DNA from: DAMBHY01 sp032068765
GTDB taxonomy: Bacteria > Bacteroidota > Bacteroidia > Bacteroidales > Dysgonomonadaceae
Direction of reading: 5' to 3'
DNA length: 64,000 nucleotides
Assembly: GCA_032068765.1 (NCBI GenBank)
Contig: DAMBHY010000004.1
Span: 133,955-197,954, forward strand
A program made the translations under genes and the position numbers. Position 1 is the stretch's first letter, and the number at the start of each line of letters is the position of its first letter. Below are positions 17,285 to 26,425 of the stretch, piece by piece. The notes under the pieces were generated by a model, which searched no databases, was not told the DNA's origin, and saw only the letters and a program-made list of their open reading frames with translations.

Positions 17285-18127
17285 TTATTTATACTGAATA
17301 TTGTCAATCAAACGGACATCTCCGCAAAAAACGGCTATACATCCTACTATATAATGAGAAGAATTCCAGTCTGAAACGCTTTGCAACGAATCTCCGTCAA
17401 CTATTTCCATATATTCAACTTCCAGACTATCAACTTTGTTTATTTCAGATATTATAAAATCAATACATTCTGAAATAGTTCCGGCATTTACAAATCTTTT
17501 ACTTTTCTGCAATATTCTGTTTATGTTTGCTGCGTCTTTTCGTTGCGCTTCTGTCAATCGTTCGTTTCTGCTGCTGCGCGCCAGTCCGCTTTCTTCACGA
17601 ACAATTGCAACGGGTATAATTTCTATAGGAATCGCCAATTGTTGAACCATATTTCGGATAATTACCAATTGTTGAAAGTCTTTTTCCCCAAAATAAGCAC
17701 GTGTTGGTTTTACAGCATCGAAAAGTTTACTTACAATTTGCGCAACGCCGTTGAAATGTCCCGGACGAAACTGCCCTTCCATCACCTTATCCAAATCACC
17801 AAAATCAAACTGGGTATTGTCCTCTTCAGGATACATCTCTTCCACTGTGGGAGCAAAAACATAATCGACATTCAAACTTTCGAGTAATTTACAATCTGCA
17901 TCCAATGTGCGTGGATATAAACGCAAATCTTCTTTATTGTTGAACTGTGTAGGATTTACAAAAACACTAACTACAGAAATATCATTTTCACTTACGCATT
18001 TTCTCACCAAAGTTGCATGACCTTCGTGCAAAGCTCCCATAGTTGGTACAAAACCAATAGTAAGGGATTGTTCTCTGGATGGATTTAGAACTTCATCAAG
18101 TTCTTTATGGGTGCGGATAACCTTCAT
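17285..18127 (-). CDS. panC: Pantothenate synthetase (pantoate-beta-alanine ligase)
   Basis: Joins pantoate and beta-alanine through a pantoyl-adenylate. The 280-residue protein shows the nucleotidyl-transferase HIGH-like motif in FVPTMGALHEGHATL (residues 26-40), VFVNPTQFNNKEDLRLYPRT near 56-75, the FRPGHFNGVAQIVSKLF block near 136-152, YFGEKDFQQL near 160-169, and the KMSKS-like SSRNERL near 195-201. Upstream gene of the panC-panD operon. The divergent glycosyltransferase gene starts 215 bases away. Confidence 0.95.
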   Translation of the reverse strand: MKVIRTHKELDEVLNPSREQSLTIGFVPTMGALHEGHATLVRKCVSENDISVVSVFVNPTQFNNKEDLRLYPRTLDADCKLLESLNVDYVFAPTVEEMYPEEDNTQFDFGDLDKVMEGQFRPGHFNGVAQIVSKLFDAVKPTRAYFGEKDFQQLVIIRNMVQQLAIPIEIIPVAIVREESGLARSSRNERLTEAQRKDAANINRILQKSKRFVNAGTISECIDFIISEINKVDSLEVEYMEIVDGDSLQSVSDWNSSHYIVGCIAVFCGDVRLIDNIQYK

Positions 18128-18279
18128 TTTATTATTTTAAAAAACATGCAAAGCAACAAATTTTTTGCCATATACCGAAAACTTATCAAATAGAATTTAC
18201 ACTATATCTATAATTTTTATAAATCCATAACTTTATTGATTGTTAATAAAGCGATGATATGATTTAGTTGCCTCATTAT

Positions 18280-18313
18280 TTTGTATTTATCGTAATTTTT
18301 TTTATTATCTTTG
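18280..18313 (+). promoter_or_regulatory. Promoter of the glycosyltransferase-5 gene
   Basis: TTTG at 18280-18283, 22 bases, TATCTTTG at 18306-18313, 28 bases before the ATG. The spacing is two to three bases over the usual 19-20. Confidence 0.5.
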
Positions 18314-18341
18314 TAAACATTTTACTTAAGAGGAATATTGA

Positions 18342-19160
18342 ATGAGTACGAAAAGAATTTTATACATTGCGCAAGAAATTTATCCTTATTTACCCAAAAC
18401 ATCTTTATCCACCATTTCTCGACAATTACCGCAAGCAATTCAGGAAAAAGGTTATGAAATACGTACGTTTATGCCAAAATATGGTAATGTAAACGAACGC
18501 CGCAATCAACTCCACGAAGTGATTCGTCTTTCGGGAATGAATTTGATTATTGATGACAGCGACCATTCACTTATCATAAAAGTTGCATCCATACAACCCG
18601 CGCGCATGCAGGTGTATTTCATTGATAATGAAGATTATTTCCAGAAAAGAGAAACTGTTGTAGATGCCAAAGGCGTAGAGTATACGGATAATGATGAAAG
18701 AAGTATTTTCTACATTAGAGGCGTGATGGAAACTATAAAAAAACTTCGTTGGATTCCCGATGTAATCCACTGTCACGGCTGGTTTACAGCGTTGGCTCCT
18801 ATCTATATCAAACGCGGATATGCTGATGATCCTTGCTTCAAAGATACAAAAGTGGTTTATTCGGTGTTTGATGATGAAATGAAACAAAATTTCCCCGATA
18901 ATTTCCCAAACAAACTTCGTTTTGATACCATTGGAGACGCCGAAATTGAAGATGTGAAAGGTAGACTTCCTATGGATTATCTGGCTCTTTCCAAACTGGC
19001 GATCGATTATTCTGACGCAGTAGTTCAGGCAACGCCAACTATCTCCGAAGACATCAAAAAATACGTTGCCGATAAAAATCTTCCTTTCTTAGAATATAAT
19101 GAAGACTTTAAAACGACAGTGAAAGAAGTTGACGAACTTTACAAAAAAATAGACGCTTAA
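18342..19160 (+). CDS. Glycogen/starch synthase-like protein, N-terminal GT5 domain only
   Basis: A 272-residue protein matching only the N-terminal Rossmann half of glycogen synthase (GT family 5). It starts with RILYIAQEIYPYLPKTSLSTISRQLPQAIQEKGYEIRTFMPKYG and includes the DVIHCHGWFTALAPIYIK block near residues 139-156. The C-terminal half that carries the nucleotide-sugar site is absent, and the classical KxGGL loop is KTSLS (residues 19-23). Bacteroidales commonly encode this short form next to a DUF4270 lipoprotein, as here, so it is probably not a broken gene. Glycogen synthase activity of the half-protein alone is doubtful; a binding or regulatory role is equally possible. Confidence 0.82.
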   Translation: MSTKRILYIAQEIYPYLPKTSLSTISRQLPQAIQEKGYEIRTFMPKYGNVNERRNQLHEVIRLSGMNLIIDDSDHSLIIKVASIQPARMQVYFIDNEDYFQKRETVVDAKGVEYTDNDERSIFYIRGVMETIKKLRWIPDVIHCHGWFTALAPIYIKRGYADDPCFKDTKVVYSVFDDEMKQNFPDNFPNKLRFDTIGDAEIEDVKGRLPMDYLALSKLAIDYSDAVVQATPTISEDIKKYVADKNLPFLEYNEDFKTTVKEVDELYKKIDA

Positions 19161-19287
19161 ATACTCTAAAAAACCTCTTAAAAAATATCTACTTTAAAAA
19201 AATAGCTTAAATTTTGAAATAAAAGGAATTTAGCATCTCGCTATAAAGATTTTTTTTTGGATATTTGCGGAATAAATACAACATCGG

Positions 19288-20595
19288 ATGAAACTAAAAC
19301 ATTTATATATATTCAGTCTAGTTCTAAGCGCGATTATCTTTGTATCTTGCGACGACACACTGCAACCTCTGGGTTACAGCATTCAACCAGGAGGTGACAA
19401 AATATCGTTAGGAAATGATACGCTGGCTTTGGAAGCAAATACTGTGGCAATTGATAGTATTTTTGCAAAAACCAAAAATCCTCTTTTAGGAGAATATGAA
19501 GATAAATTCTTCGGGAAAATTTCTTCCGATTATGCGGGAGAATTATTCGTTCCTGAAAATTTTGCCTTCCCAAAAGGCTCTGTGATTGACGATGTGGATG
19601 TTTCTATTTACTACAATTCTTGGGTTGGAGATTCATTGCAGCCGATAAGAATAGCGGTGTATGAAATAAACAAAAAACTTCCTAATACGAATTTTTATAC
19701 AAATGTTGATTTTTCGAGCTACTACAATTCAACACCTTTGACTGAAAAATATTTTACACCTGGTTCCACTTCTCACATATTTAAACTTCCAGTAGACAAA
19801 TCAGTAGGAGAAATATTTCTTAAAAATCCTGACAAACTGATTTCAACCGAAGTATTTAAAGAATTTTTTAAAGGATTGTACGTTACTACAACCTTTGGTA
19901 AAGGGAACTTAGTGAATATTGGATATACTTATCTCAATACAAAATATCATTACCCTGGTGTGAGCAGCACTACGAAAAAAGATACTGTTTTTACAAAAGT
20001 ACTGAGTATGGTAATGACTCCTGAAGTGACACAGTTGAATCACGTAGAAACGGATAACACTTCACTTTTACAGGCAAACAGCGAATATGCATTTTTGAAA
20101 AGCCCTGCAGGAGTTGCTACAGAATTAATTATTCCGCTCACTAAATTTTCAGATAAACTGAAATCGCAGGCACTCAATGCCGCTAATTTACGCTTAAGTG
20201 TAGACCCTAACATCAATAAAGACCAGAAGTTTAAATTGACAATGCCTGCACATGTATTATTAGTTCCAAAAAGTGAAATGAAAACCTTTTTTGAAAAAAG
20301 GAGATTACCGAATGACAGCACTATTTTCATCGGCAAATTCAATTCCACTTCATTTAAATATGAATTTAATAATGGCAATCTGGCGCCCATGATAAATTAT
20401 TATCTGAAGAAATTTGAAAAAGAAAATGGTGGACACATTAAAGATTTAAATTATTTGATTGTACCTGTATCCGCTACTTTTACTTCGGATGGCAATACTG
20501 TCACAAGTGTTTCAAATCTGATGGTTCCTGCTGCGGCAGCCATACGAAAGGATCCGCAACATTTGAAAATGGAAATGGTATTCAGCAAGTTCTAA
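19288..20595 (+). CDS. DUF4270 family lipoprotein
   Basis: A 435-residue lipoprotein with a lipobox at residues 18-21 (FVSC, followed by DDTLQPLGYSIQPGGD). DUF4270 proteins are beta-rich, surface or periplasmic proteins limited to Bacteroidota, of unknown function; they usually follow the short glycogen-synthase-like gene, as here after a 127-base gap. The body has repeated strand-like segments and the conserved opening in which the first mature residues introduce DTLALEANTVAIDSIFAKTKNPLLGEYED. A role in envelope glycan or exopolysaccharide handling is only a guess from the neighbour. Confidence 0.8.
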   Translation: MKLKHLYIFSLVLSAIIFVSCDDTLQPLGYSIQPGGDKISLGNDTLALEANTVAIDSIFAKTKNPLLGEYEDKFFGKISSDYAGELFVPENFAFPKGSVIDDVDVSIYYNSWVGDSLQPIRIAVYEINKKLPNTNFYTNVDFSSYYNSTPLTEKYFTPGSTSHIFKLPVDKSVGEIFLKNPDKLISTEVFKEFFKGLYVTTTFGKGNLVNIGYTYLNTKYHYPGVSSTTKKDTVFTKVLSMVMTPEVTQLNHVETDNTSLLQANSEYAFLKSPAGVATELIIPLTKFSDKLKSQALNAANLRLSVDPNINKDQKFKLTMPAHVLLVPKSEMKTFFEKRRLPNDSTIFIGKFNSTSFKYEFNNGNLAPMINYYLKKFEKENGGHIKDLNYLIVPVSATFTSDGNTVTSVSNLMVPAAAAIRKDPQHLKMEMVFSKF

Positions 20596-20624
20596 GGACA
20601 CAATCATCCATAAAATATTTTTTC

Positions 20625-20657
20625 AAGAGAGAATTTAAAAAAAGAAGTTCTCTCTTT
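20625..20657 (+). terminator. Terminator of the DUF4270 gene
   Basis: AAGAGAGAA (20625-20633) pairs with TTCTCTCTT (20648-20656), 29 bases after the stop, followed by TCCTTTT. Confidence 0.65.
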
Positions 20658-20755
20658 CCTTTTAAAAGATTATACTAGGAGATATTCATACATGTAGGAT
20701 GAGTTTCTACTGTTGTGACTGCTTCCTACAGATATCTATAAACAGGTTTATAAAA

Positions 20756-20787
20756 AAAGAGGAAATCTCTGATGAAATGTCCTCTTT
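20756..20787 (-). terminator. Terminator of rplY-pth
   Basis: AAAGAGGA (20756-20763) pairs with TCCTCTTT (20780-20787). On the minus strand it follows the pth stop by about 20 bases and runs into TTTTTTTATAAA. Confidence 0.7.
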
Positions 20788-20807
20788 CGATTTATTCTAA
20801 TAATTAG

Positions 20808-21368
20808 CTACTTGTTGTTGTATTGGTTCATTGCCGTGTTCACGCCTACGAGGCAGAAAGTTTTGATACATTCTACAGCAAGATTGATACGCTCGTCCAT
20901 TTTTGACTTTTCTTCATCAGAAAAGTCACTCAATACATAATCCACCTGACGACCTTTTGCAAATTCATCGCCGATGCCAAACCGCAAACGCGGATAATTC
21001 TGACTAATCAACCCTTGGATATGCTTCAAACCGTTGTGACCCGCATCGCTTCCTTTTTGTTTGAGGCGCAACGCGCCAAAAGGCAGTGCCAAGTCGTCCA
21101 CCACCACAAGCAGATGGTCGTTGTCTATATTCTCCTTTTGCAGCCAGTAACGCACCGCATTGCCACTCAAGTTCATGTAGGTGGATGGTTTCAGAAGTAT
21201 CAGTGATTGATTTTTCAAACGAAACTCTGCAACCATTCCGTAACGCCTGTCTTCAAAAACAGCATTGGACGCCTTTGCAAGGGCGTCCAATACCATAAAA
21301 CCAATATTATGTCGGGTGTTGGCATATTCGTCGCCGATGTTGCCTAATCCCGCAATCAAGAACTTCAT
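20808..21368 (-). CDS. pth: Peptidyl-tRNA hydrolase
   Basis: Recycles peptidyl-tRNA released from stalled ribosomes. The 186-residue protein has GLGNIGDEYANTRHNIGF with the catalytic His20, the KPSTYMNLSG block with Asn66, and the DDLALPFG motif with the Asp92 that assists the histidine, then the GHNGLKHI segment near residues 111-118. It lies eight bases after rplY on the same strand, a conserved pair. Confidence 0.96.
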   Translation of the reverse strand: MKFLIAGLGNIGDEYANTRHNIGFMVLDALAKASNAVFEDRRYGMVAEFRLKNQSLILLKPSTYMNLSGNAVRYWLQKENIDNDHLLVVVDDLALPFGALRLKQKGSDAGHNGLKHIQGLISQNYPRLRFGIGDEFAKGRQVDYVLSDFSDEEKSKMDERINLAVECIKTFCLVGVNTAMNQYNNK

Positions 21369-21376
21369 TCTAAAAT

Positions 21377-21991
21377 TTATTCTTCATTAATTTCTTCTTC
21401 CTCGTCATCAGAGCCACCTGCTTTAGCGGCTTCACCGCGAGCGGCACGAGTCAATGCAACGCGAGCTACAACAGCATCTTTTGCATTCAATAATTCAAGA
21501 TTTTCGAAGTTGAGTTCGCCAACTTGGATAGATTTACCCAATTTAAGTTTTTCAACATTGATAGTCAATTGTTCAGGCATATCTTTTGCCAAACCTCTTA
21601 CGCGAAGTTTACGCATATCCATTGACAATTTACCACCTGCCTTAACACCGGCAGCCAAACCTTGCAATTTGACAGGAATTTCGATTACCATCGGAACGTT
21701 TTCGTCAACTTTAAGAAAATCGATATGTAAAATTTGTTCTTTTACCGGATGGTATTGAACATCTTTTAATATACCTTTCAATGATTTGTCACCTAAATTC
21801 AAGTTTACAATATAAACTTCAGGAGTGTAAATCAAATTACGGACATCAGAACTTTTTACTAAGAAACTTGTATTTTCATTACCTTCTCCACCGTAGATTA
21901 CGCATGGAATCAAATCTTTGCTGCGATAGTCTTTAGCAGCTTTTTTCCCAAATCCTTCACGGATTTCGCCTTTTAATTCAAATGATTTCAT
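21377..21991 (-). CDS. rplY: 50S ribosomal protein L25/general stress protein Ctc
   Basis: Binds 5S rRNA in the large subunit. At 204 residues it is the long CTC/TL5 form: an N-terminal L25 domain (FELKGEIREGFGKKAAKDYRSKDLIPCVIYG at residues 4-34) and a C-terminal beta domain with VPMVIEIPVKLQGLAAGVKAGG near 99-120 and LRVRGLAKDMPEQLTINVEKLKLGKSIQVGEL. The tail is Ala-rich and then acidic (GGSDDEEEEINEE). A TATCTTTG box about 80 bases upstream probably drives rplY-pth. Confidence 0.95.
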   Translation of the reverse strand: MKSFELKGEIREGFGKKAAKDYRSKDLIPCVIYGGEGNENTSFLVKSSDVRNLIYTPEVYIVNLNLGDKSLKGILKDVQYHPVKEQILHIDFLKVDENVPMVIEIPVKLQGLAAGVKAGGKLSMDMRKLRVRGLAKDMPEQLTINVEKLKLGKSIQVGELNFENLELLNAKDAVVARVALTRAARGEAAKAGGSDDEEEEINEE

Positions 21992-22067
21992 TTTTAATTT
22001 TGTTTGTGTTACTCAAAATAAAGTCGCTTCTTTATTTCCCATCACACGGGAGCTTCCAAAAGCGCGG

Positions 22068-22075
22068 CAAAGATA
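22068..22075 (-). promoter_or_regulatory. Candidate -7 box of rplY-pth
   Basis: TATCTTTG on the minus strand (CAAAGATA on plus), giving a leader of about 70 bases before the rplY ATG. No clear TTG box upstream. Confidence 0.5.
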
Positions 22076-22117
22076 GTCATTTTATTTTAATAACTGATTA
22101 AAAGTGTAACACTTAAT

Positions 22118-24028
22118 TTATCTGACTCTCTTTTTCAAATCTTCTACCGAGATGGTCATCAATCTTCCAATAGGTTTTCCATCTCTGTAAGTTATGATAC
22201 GCATTAGCTGCGCGTCAGTTGGAATAATCTGTGGTGTTACATATTTCGGATAAAAATTGTCTGGAGTGGAATTATCGAAACTTGTGTAAATCTCCAATCC
22301 TTCGATTTCCGGCGTCAGTTCTACTTTATAGACATCACCTTGTTTAAATACTTTCACCGAAGGATCGTAAATTGCAGGAGAATATTTAGTCTGAGATTGG
22401 TCAAATCTTAAGAAATGATTTTCGACTTTCGGTACGAACGTTTTCCAGTTTTTCATTTCTATTGGAGACCATAAAGATTCTGAAATCGCCAGTGCGCGAG
22501 GCCAAATCATATATTCCAACTGACGATTGTTGTAAATCTGTTCTGTCCACAAGTTGGCTTGACCGCCCAAAATATTCCCAGCTACCGCTCCTTCAGGAAT
22601 TGGATTAAATTTATATGATTGATCTAGTCTGAGGGATGCATACACCTGTGGTTCGGTAGAAACGTCTGCCTGCATATAGTCGAGATAAGCATAAGTGGTC
22701 GGAGACATTACGACAGCGTGCCCCGATTTGGACGCTTCGATGCCGTGCTTTTCTCCTCTCCAGCTCATCAGCGCAGTTGAAGGAGTGATTCCGCCTTCCA
22801 GGATTTCGTCCCATCCCATCATTTTTTTACCTTTTGATTGGATAATCTTTTCGAGTCTTTTGCCAAAATATGATTGAACCTGAGGAATTGTTTTCAGGTT
22901 TTCTCTTTTCATCAATGCTTGCACTTGAGGATTTTTCTGCCAAAAATTATGGGGAGCTTCGTCTCCTCCCGTGTGGATATATTCAAAAGGGAAAAGTTGT
23001 GCTACTTCGGTCATTACTTTATCTAGGAAAGTATACACTTTTTCATTCGCGGGACACAAGGTATTGTCAATCAATGCAATTGGAGGAGCTCCCTGACTCC
23101 AATCCAAAAATGGATCGCCGGAAGAGGGTTGATATTTATCCGCACCAGGAGTACATGACAATTCGGGATATGACGCTACCGCGGCAAGACTGTGACCGGG
23201 AACGTCAATTTCTGGCATCACCTGCACAAATCTTTCAGCAGCGTATTTTACAATATCTTTGATTTGTTCTTGTGTATAAAATCCACCATAATTGCGAGGT
23301 TCATCAGGTGCAGGTTTCGAGAACGTACCGAATTTACCAATTTTCTCCACTCGCCAAGCACCGATTTCTGTCAATTTTGGCAAACTTTTTATCTCAATAC
23401 GCCATCCTTCGTCGTCCGTCAAATGCCAATGAAACATGTTGTATTTGTATTTCACTATATTATCGATAAATTGCTTTACTTCTTCTACAGTAAAAAAGTG
23501 GCGTGATACATCCAGCATTAGTCCTCTCCATCCTACTTGGGGATAATCTACAATTTCAACCGAAGGTATTGTCCATTCTACATTTACAACTTTGGTTTTA
23601 CTTTCAATCTCAGCAGGCAAAAGCTGCATCAAAGTTTGCACTCCGTAAAATATACCAGCAGGCTTGTTTGCTTTTATCAAAACTCCATTTGCATCTGAAG
23701 TGAGGATGTATCCTTCTTTTCCGATGCGAGAATCAGCGTGAGACAGTAGTTCTAATTTTATATGAGCTTTTTTGTTATTCGAAGAAATTGTTACAACTTT
23801 GCCAGTAGCACGAGATAATTTTTGTTTCAGATAATTATTTACATACTGCATATCACCTGATTGTGGAGCTGAAACTTCTACATTTTGTGGTAGCACAAAA
23901 TTTCCTTTTTTTTCTACCATTGAAACAGGCTCCGGAATAATTGACAGTTTTTTCGCGTTTGGTTGTGCAATTGTACAAAGAGAAAACAATAAACACAACA
24001 ACATCATCCAAGTCTTTCTAAATTGCAT
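22118..24028 (-). CDS. Exported beta-N-acetylhexosaminidase, GH20
   Basis: Removes terminal beta-linked GlcNAc or GalNAc from glycoconjugates, in the periplasm or at the cell surface. The 636-residue protein has a signal peptide (hydrophobic WMMLLCLLFSLCTIAQ, residues 7-22), a GH20b domain (about 27-160), then the GH20 barrel: GWRGLMLDVSRHF near 166-178, FHWHLTDDEGWRIEI near 199-213, and the catalytic Asp-Glu pair in HTGGDEAPHNFW (D356, E357). A C-terminal chitobiase-like domain (about 555-600) follows. All catalytic parts are present. It stands alone behind a strong promoter; host mucin, chitin or peptidoglycan fragments are possible substrates. Confidence 0.93.
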   Translation of the reverse strand: MQFRKTWMMLLCLLFSLCTIAQPNAKKLSIIPEPVSMVEKKGNFVLPQNVEVSAPQSGDMQYVNNYLKQKLSRATGKVVTISSNNKKAHIKLELLSHADSRIGKEGYILTSDANGVLIKANKPAGIFYGVQTLMQLLPAEIESKTKVVNVEWTIPSVEIVDYPQVGWRGLMLDVSRHFFTVEEVKQFIDNIVKYKYNMFHWHLTDDEGWRIEIKSLPKLTEIGAWRVEKIGKFGTFSKPAPDEPRNYGGFYTQEQIKDIVKYAAERFVQVMPEIDVPGHSLAAVASYPELSCTPGADKYQPSSGDPFLDWSQGAPPIALIDNTLCPANEKVYTFLDKVMTEVAQLFPFEYIHTGGDEAPHNFWQKNPQVQALMKRENLKTIPQVQSYFGKRLEKIIQSKGKKMMGWDEILEGGITPSTALMSWRGEKHGIEASKSGHAVVMSPTTYAYLDYMQADVSTEPQVYASLRLDQSYKFNPIPEGAVAGNILGGQANLWTEQIYNNRQLEYMIWPRALAISESLWSPIEMKNWKTFVPKVENHFLRFDQSQTKYSPAIYDPSVKVFKQGDVYKVELTPEIEGLEIYTSFDNSTPDNFYPKYVTPQIIPTDAQLMRIITYRDGKPIGRLMTISVEDLKKRVR

Positions 24029-24059
24029 AATATTATGTTATAAATTTTATCGTAAGTAA

Positions 24060-24090
24060 CAAAACTACAAAAAAATGGCATCATCTGCAA
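24060..24090 (-). promoter_or_regulatory. Promoter of the GH20 gene
   Basis: On the minus strand: TTG (24090-24088), 20 bases, TAGTTTTG (24067-24060), then 31 bases to the ATG. Full consensus match. Confidence 0.75.
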
Positions 24091-24151
24091 GAAGGCATGC
24101 TCAACATAAGCTCAAATACTTTTTCAAAGACTGTATTTAAGAAAAAAACGT

Positions 24152-24159
24152 TACTTTTG
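24152..24159 (+). promoter_or_regulatory. Candidate -7 box of the nusB cluster
   Basis: TACTTTTG, 26 bases before the nusB ATG. The -33 position shows CTG rather than TTG. Confidence 0.5.
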
Positions 24160-24185
24160 TACTCTAATAATAGCTCATTCAAACA

Positions 24186-25112
24186 ATGATAAACAGAAAC
24201 TTAATCCGCACACGAATCGTTCAGATTGTTTATTCGTGGCATCAAAATTCAAATAATAATCTTAGGAATGCGGAAAAAGAACTCTTGATGGGATTTCAAA
24301 AGTCGTACGATTTATATTTTTATCTGTTACTTTTAATGGTTGAAATCACAGATATGTATGAAACAAGACTGGAAACGAAGAAAAATAAATTCCTTCCTAC
24401 TGAAAAGGATTTAAACCCCAACACTGCTTTAATTAACAACCAATTAATCAAATATCTTAAAGAGAATAAAGATTTTGTAGAATTCCTGAAAGAAAGACCT
24501 TTATCATGGGAAAATCAGGAAAGTTTTGTCCGCGGTTTGCTTGACGAAATATTAGCATCCGAACATTACACGGAATATTCAAAACAAAATAATCATACGT
24601 TTGAAGAAGACAAGGAATTTTGGCGAAAATCTTTCAAACAGTATATTTATCTAAACGAACAGTTGGACGATATTCTGGAAGATGAAAGCATCTTTTGGAA
24701 TGATGATGTAGAAACAATTCAAACCTTTGTATTGAAATCTATTAAACAGTATGACGCACAAAAAGGTATCAATCAACCTCTGCTTCCAATGTTTAAAGAC
24801 GAACATGACAAACAGTTTGCATTGGAATTGTTGCGAGCAACCATCACTAACGAAGATGAATACAAAAAATTAATTGAAAAGCATACCGATAAATGGGATT
24901 TCGAAAGGATAGCGACTATCGATTTGCTCATCATGCAGGTGGCAGTTGCAGAAACTATCAATTTCCCAAATATCCCGACCACAGTCACTTTCAATGAATA
25001 TATAGATATCGCAAAAACATACAGCACTCCAAAAAGCGGCATATTTATTAATGGTATTTTGGATGCAATCGTAAACGATTTGAAGAAGAATAACGTTATT
25101 TTTAAAAACTAA
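24186..25112 (+). CDS. nusB: Transcription antitermination factor NusB, long Bacteroidota form
   Basis: NusB with S10 binds boxA RNA and supports rRNA antitermination. The protein is 308 residues, about twice the E. coli NusB (139). It starts with the RNA-binding helix NRNLIRTRIVQIVYSWHQ that NusB proteins share; a long charged, helical insertion follows, and the C-terminal part from about residue 205 carries the core with the signature TDKWDFERIATIDLLIMQVAVAE near 238-260 and NEYIDIAKTYSTPKSGIFINGILDAI near 273-298. The long form is usual in Bacteroidota. First gene of nusB-yajC-ybbR-coaE; yajC begins 19 bases later. Confidence 0.9.
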   Translation: MINRNLIRTRIVQIVYSWHQNSNNNLRNAEKELLMGFQKSYDLYFYLLLLMVEITDMYETRLETKKNKFLPTEKDLNPNTALINNQLIKYLKENKDFVEFLKERPLSWENQESFVRGLLDEILASEHYTEYSKQNNHTFEEDKEFWRKSFKQYIYLNEQLDDILEDESIFWNDDVETIQTFVLKSIKQYDAQKGINQPLLPMFKDEHDKQFALELLRATITNEDEYKKLIEKHTDKWDFERIATIDLLIMQVAVAETINFPNIPTTVTFNEYIDIAKTYSTPKSGIFINGILDAIVNDLKKNNVIFKN

Positions 25113-25131
25113 TTTTATAAATATATTAAGT

Positions 25132-25437
25132 ATGAATATTTTATTACAAGCTGGAAACGCTGCAGGAGGAATGACGCAAATGGTGATGATGATGGTTATT
25201 ATCATGGCAATTTTTTATTTCTTCATGATTCGCCCACAACAAAAGAAACAAAAAGACCTCCAAAAAGCCAGAGACGCAATGAAAACTGGCGATAGAGTGG
25301 TTACAGCAGGCGGCATTCACGGCAAGATCCGTGAAGTTAGCGATACCTGGTTTTTAGTGGAAGTAGCTGATGGAGTAAAAATAAAATTTGAAAAGACATC
25401 TGTTTTTGCTTCCGGTACTGAATTAGAAGCAAAATAA
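25132..25437 (+). CDS. yajC: Sec translocase accessory subunit YajC
   Basis: A 101-residue single-span membrane protein of the SecDF-YajC complex that assists protein export. It has a Met-rich hydrophobic span (residues 16-34), the hallmark FFMIRPQQKKQKD right after it (31-43), and the cytoplasmic domain with MKTGDRVVTAGGIHGKIREV near 50-69. Length is typical. It sits between nusB and ybbR; this order is conserved in Bacteroidales. Confidence 0.94.
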   Translation: MNILLQAGNAAGGMTQMVMMMVIIMAIFYFFMIRPQQKKQKDLQKARDAMKTGDRVVTAGGIHGKIREVSDTWFLVEVADGVKIKFEKTSVFASGTELEAK

Positions 25438-25452
25438 AAATAGCAGGAACTT

Positions 25453-26424
25453 ATGGAAAAGAAATGGGTTGATTCAGTTAAATTGTTCTTCTCCAATTGG
25501 AGATGGAGAAAGATTGGCACGTTTCTTTTCTTTTTTATTCTTGCATTTGCTTTTTGGATGATGATGTTTTTCAGAAAAAGAAATGTCGAATCCATCTATC
25601 GTATGCCTATCAAATATATCAATGTTCCCGAAAACATTGTTTTTGACAGAAAACTTCCCGAAAGCATTGAAATAAAACTTCAGGATTACGGCTCTCAGAT
25701 TTTTCGCTACGACACTATGCGAAAAGATTCGCTTGTAATTGATGTAGAAGATTTCATGAAAAATGACATTTCTACAATACAAGGGAATCAGCTTATACAT
25801 TTGATTTCGCAGAATCTTTCCACAACAAGTAATCTTCTGACCTATTATCCTTCTTTTATTTCCCTCAGAAGTTCCAAACTTGAACAAAAAGAAATACCGA
25901 TAGAATTTGTTGGAAAAATTTCCACCGCATCTGGTAATTATATCGTTGACACAACGCGGTTTATGCCCCAAAAAGTGAAGGCATATTCATCTATCAAGAA
26001 GTTGCAAAACATAAGTTCAGCCAAAACAGAAAATATCTCTATCACTAATCTCAAATCTACATCCGTAATTAGGATAAAACTAAATTCAAACAACGGAATA
26101 AAGTATGTGCCTAACGAAGTAGACTATTATATTTCAGTGAAAGAATTTACTGAAAAAGAATTTGATGTTCCGGTTCATTCAAAAAATCTGCCTGAATCTT
26201 TAAACGTTAAGTTTTTCCCTTCACAAGTAAAAGTTTCGTTTTTGGTAACATTGGAAGAATATAAAAAAATCTCACCTGAAGACTTCAAAATCGAACTGGA
26301 TTACCAAAAGTTTAAGGAAAACAAGAATGGCAAAGTAGAGCTGCAACTCACATCCTATCCATCATCAGTAAAAAATCCCAGACTCTTGCAAAATTCTGTG
26401 GAATTCTTATTTGAAACTAGATAA
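25453..26424 (+). CDS. YbbR-like (CdaR-type) domain membrane protein
   Basis: A 323-residue protein with one N-terminal membrane span (about residues 16-38) preceded by an aromatic, basic segment (FFSNWRWRKI), then an extracytoplasmic region with YbbR-like beta-rich repeats (for example EKEFDVPVHSKNLPESLNVKFFPSQVKVSFL near 230-260). YbbR/CdaR proteins regulate di-adenylate cyclase in Firmicutes; here no cyclase gene is adjacent, so that role is not established. It starts 15 bases after yajC and the coaE ATG lies one base after its stop, so it is tightly coupled to both. Confidence 0.8.
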   Translation: MEKKWVDSVKLFFSNWRWRKIGTFLFFFILAFAFWMMMFFRKRNVESIYRMPIKYINVPENIVFDRKLPESIEIKLQDYGSQIFRYDTMRKDSLVIDVEDFMKNDISTIQGNQLIHLISQNLSTTSNLLTYYPSFISLRSSKLEQKEIPIEFVGKISTASGNYIVDTTRFMPQKVKAYSSIKKLQNISSAKTENISITNLKSTSVIRIKLNSNNGIKYVPNEVDYYISVKEFTEKEFDVPVHSKNLPESLNVKFFPSQVKVSFLVTLEEYKKISPEDFKIELDYQKFKENKNGKVELQLTSYPSSVKNPRLLQNSVEFLFETR

Positions 26425-26425
26425 A

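Noticed and set aside
26411..26425. TTG start for coaE
   Set aside because: It lies inside ybbR and adds five residues before the conserved P-loop start; the ATG at 26426 sits one base after the ybbR stop.
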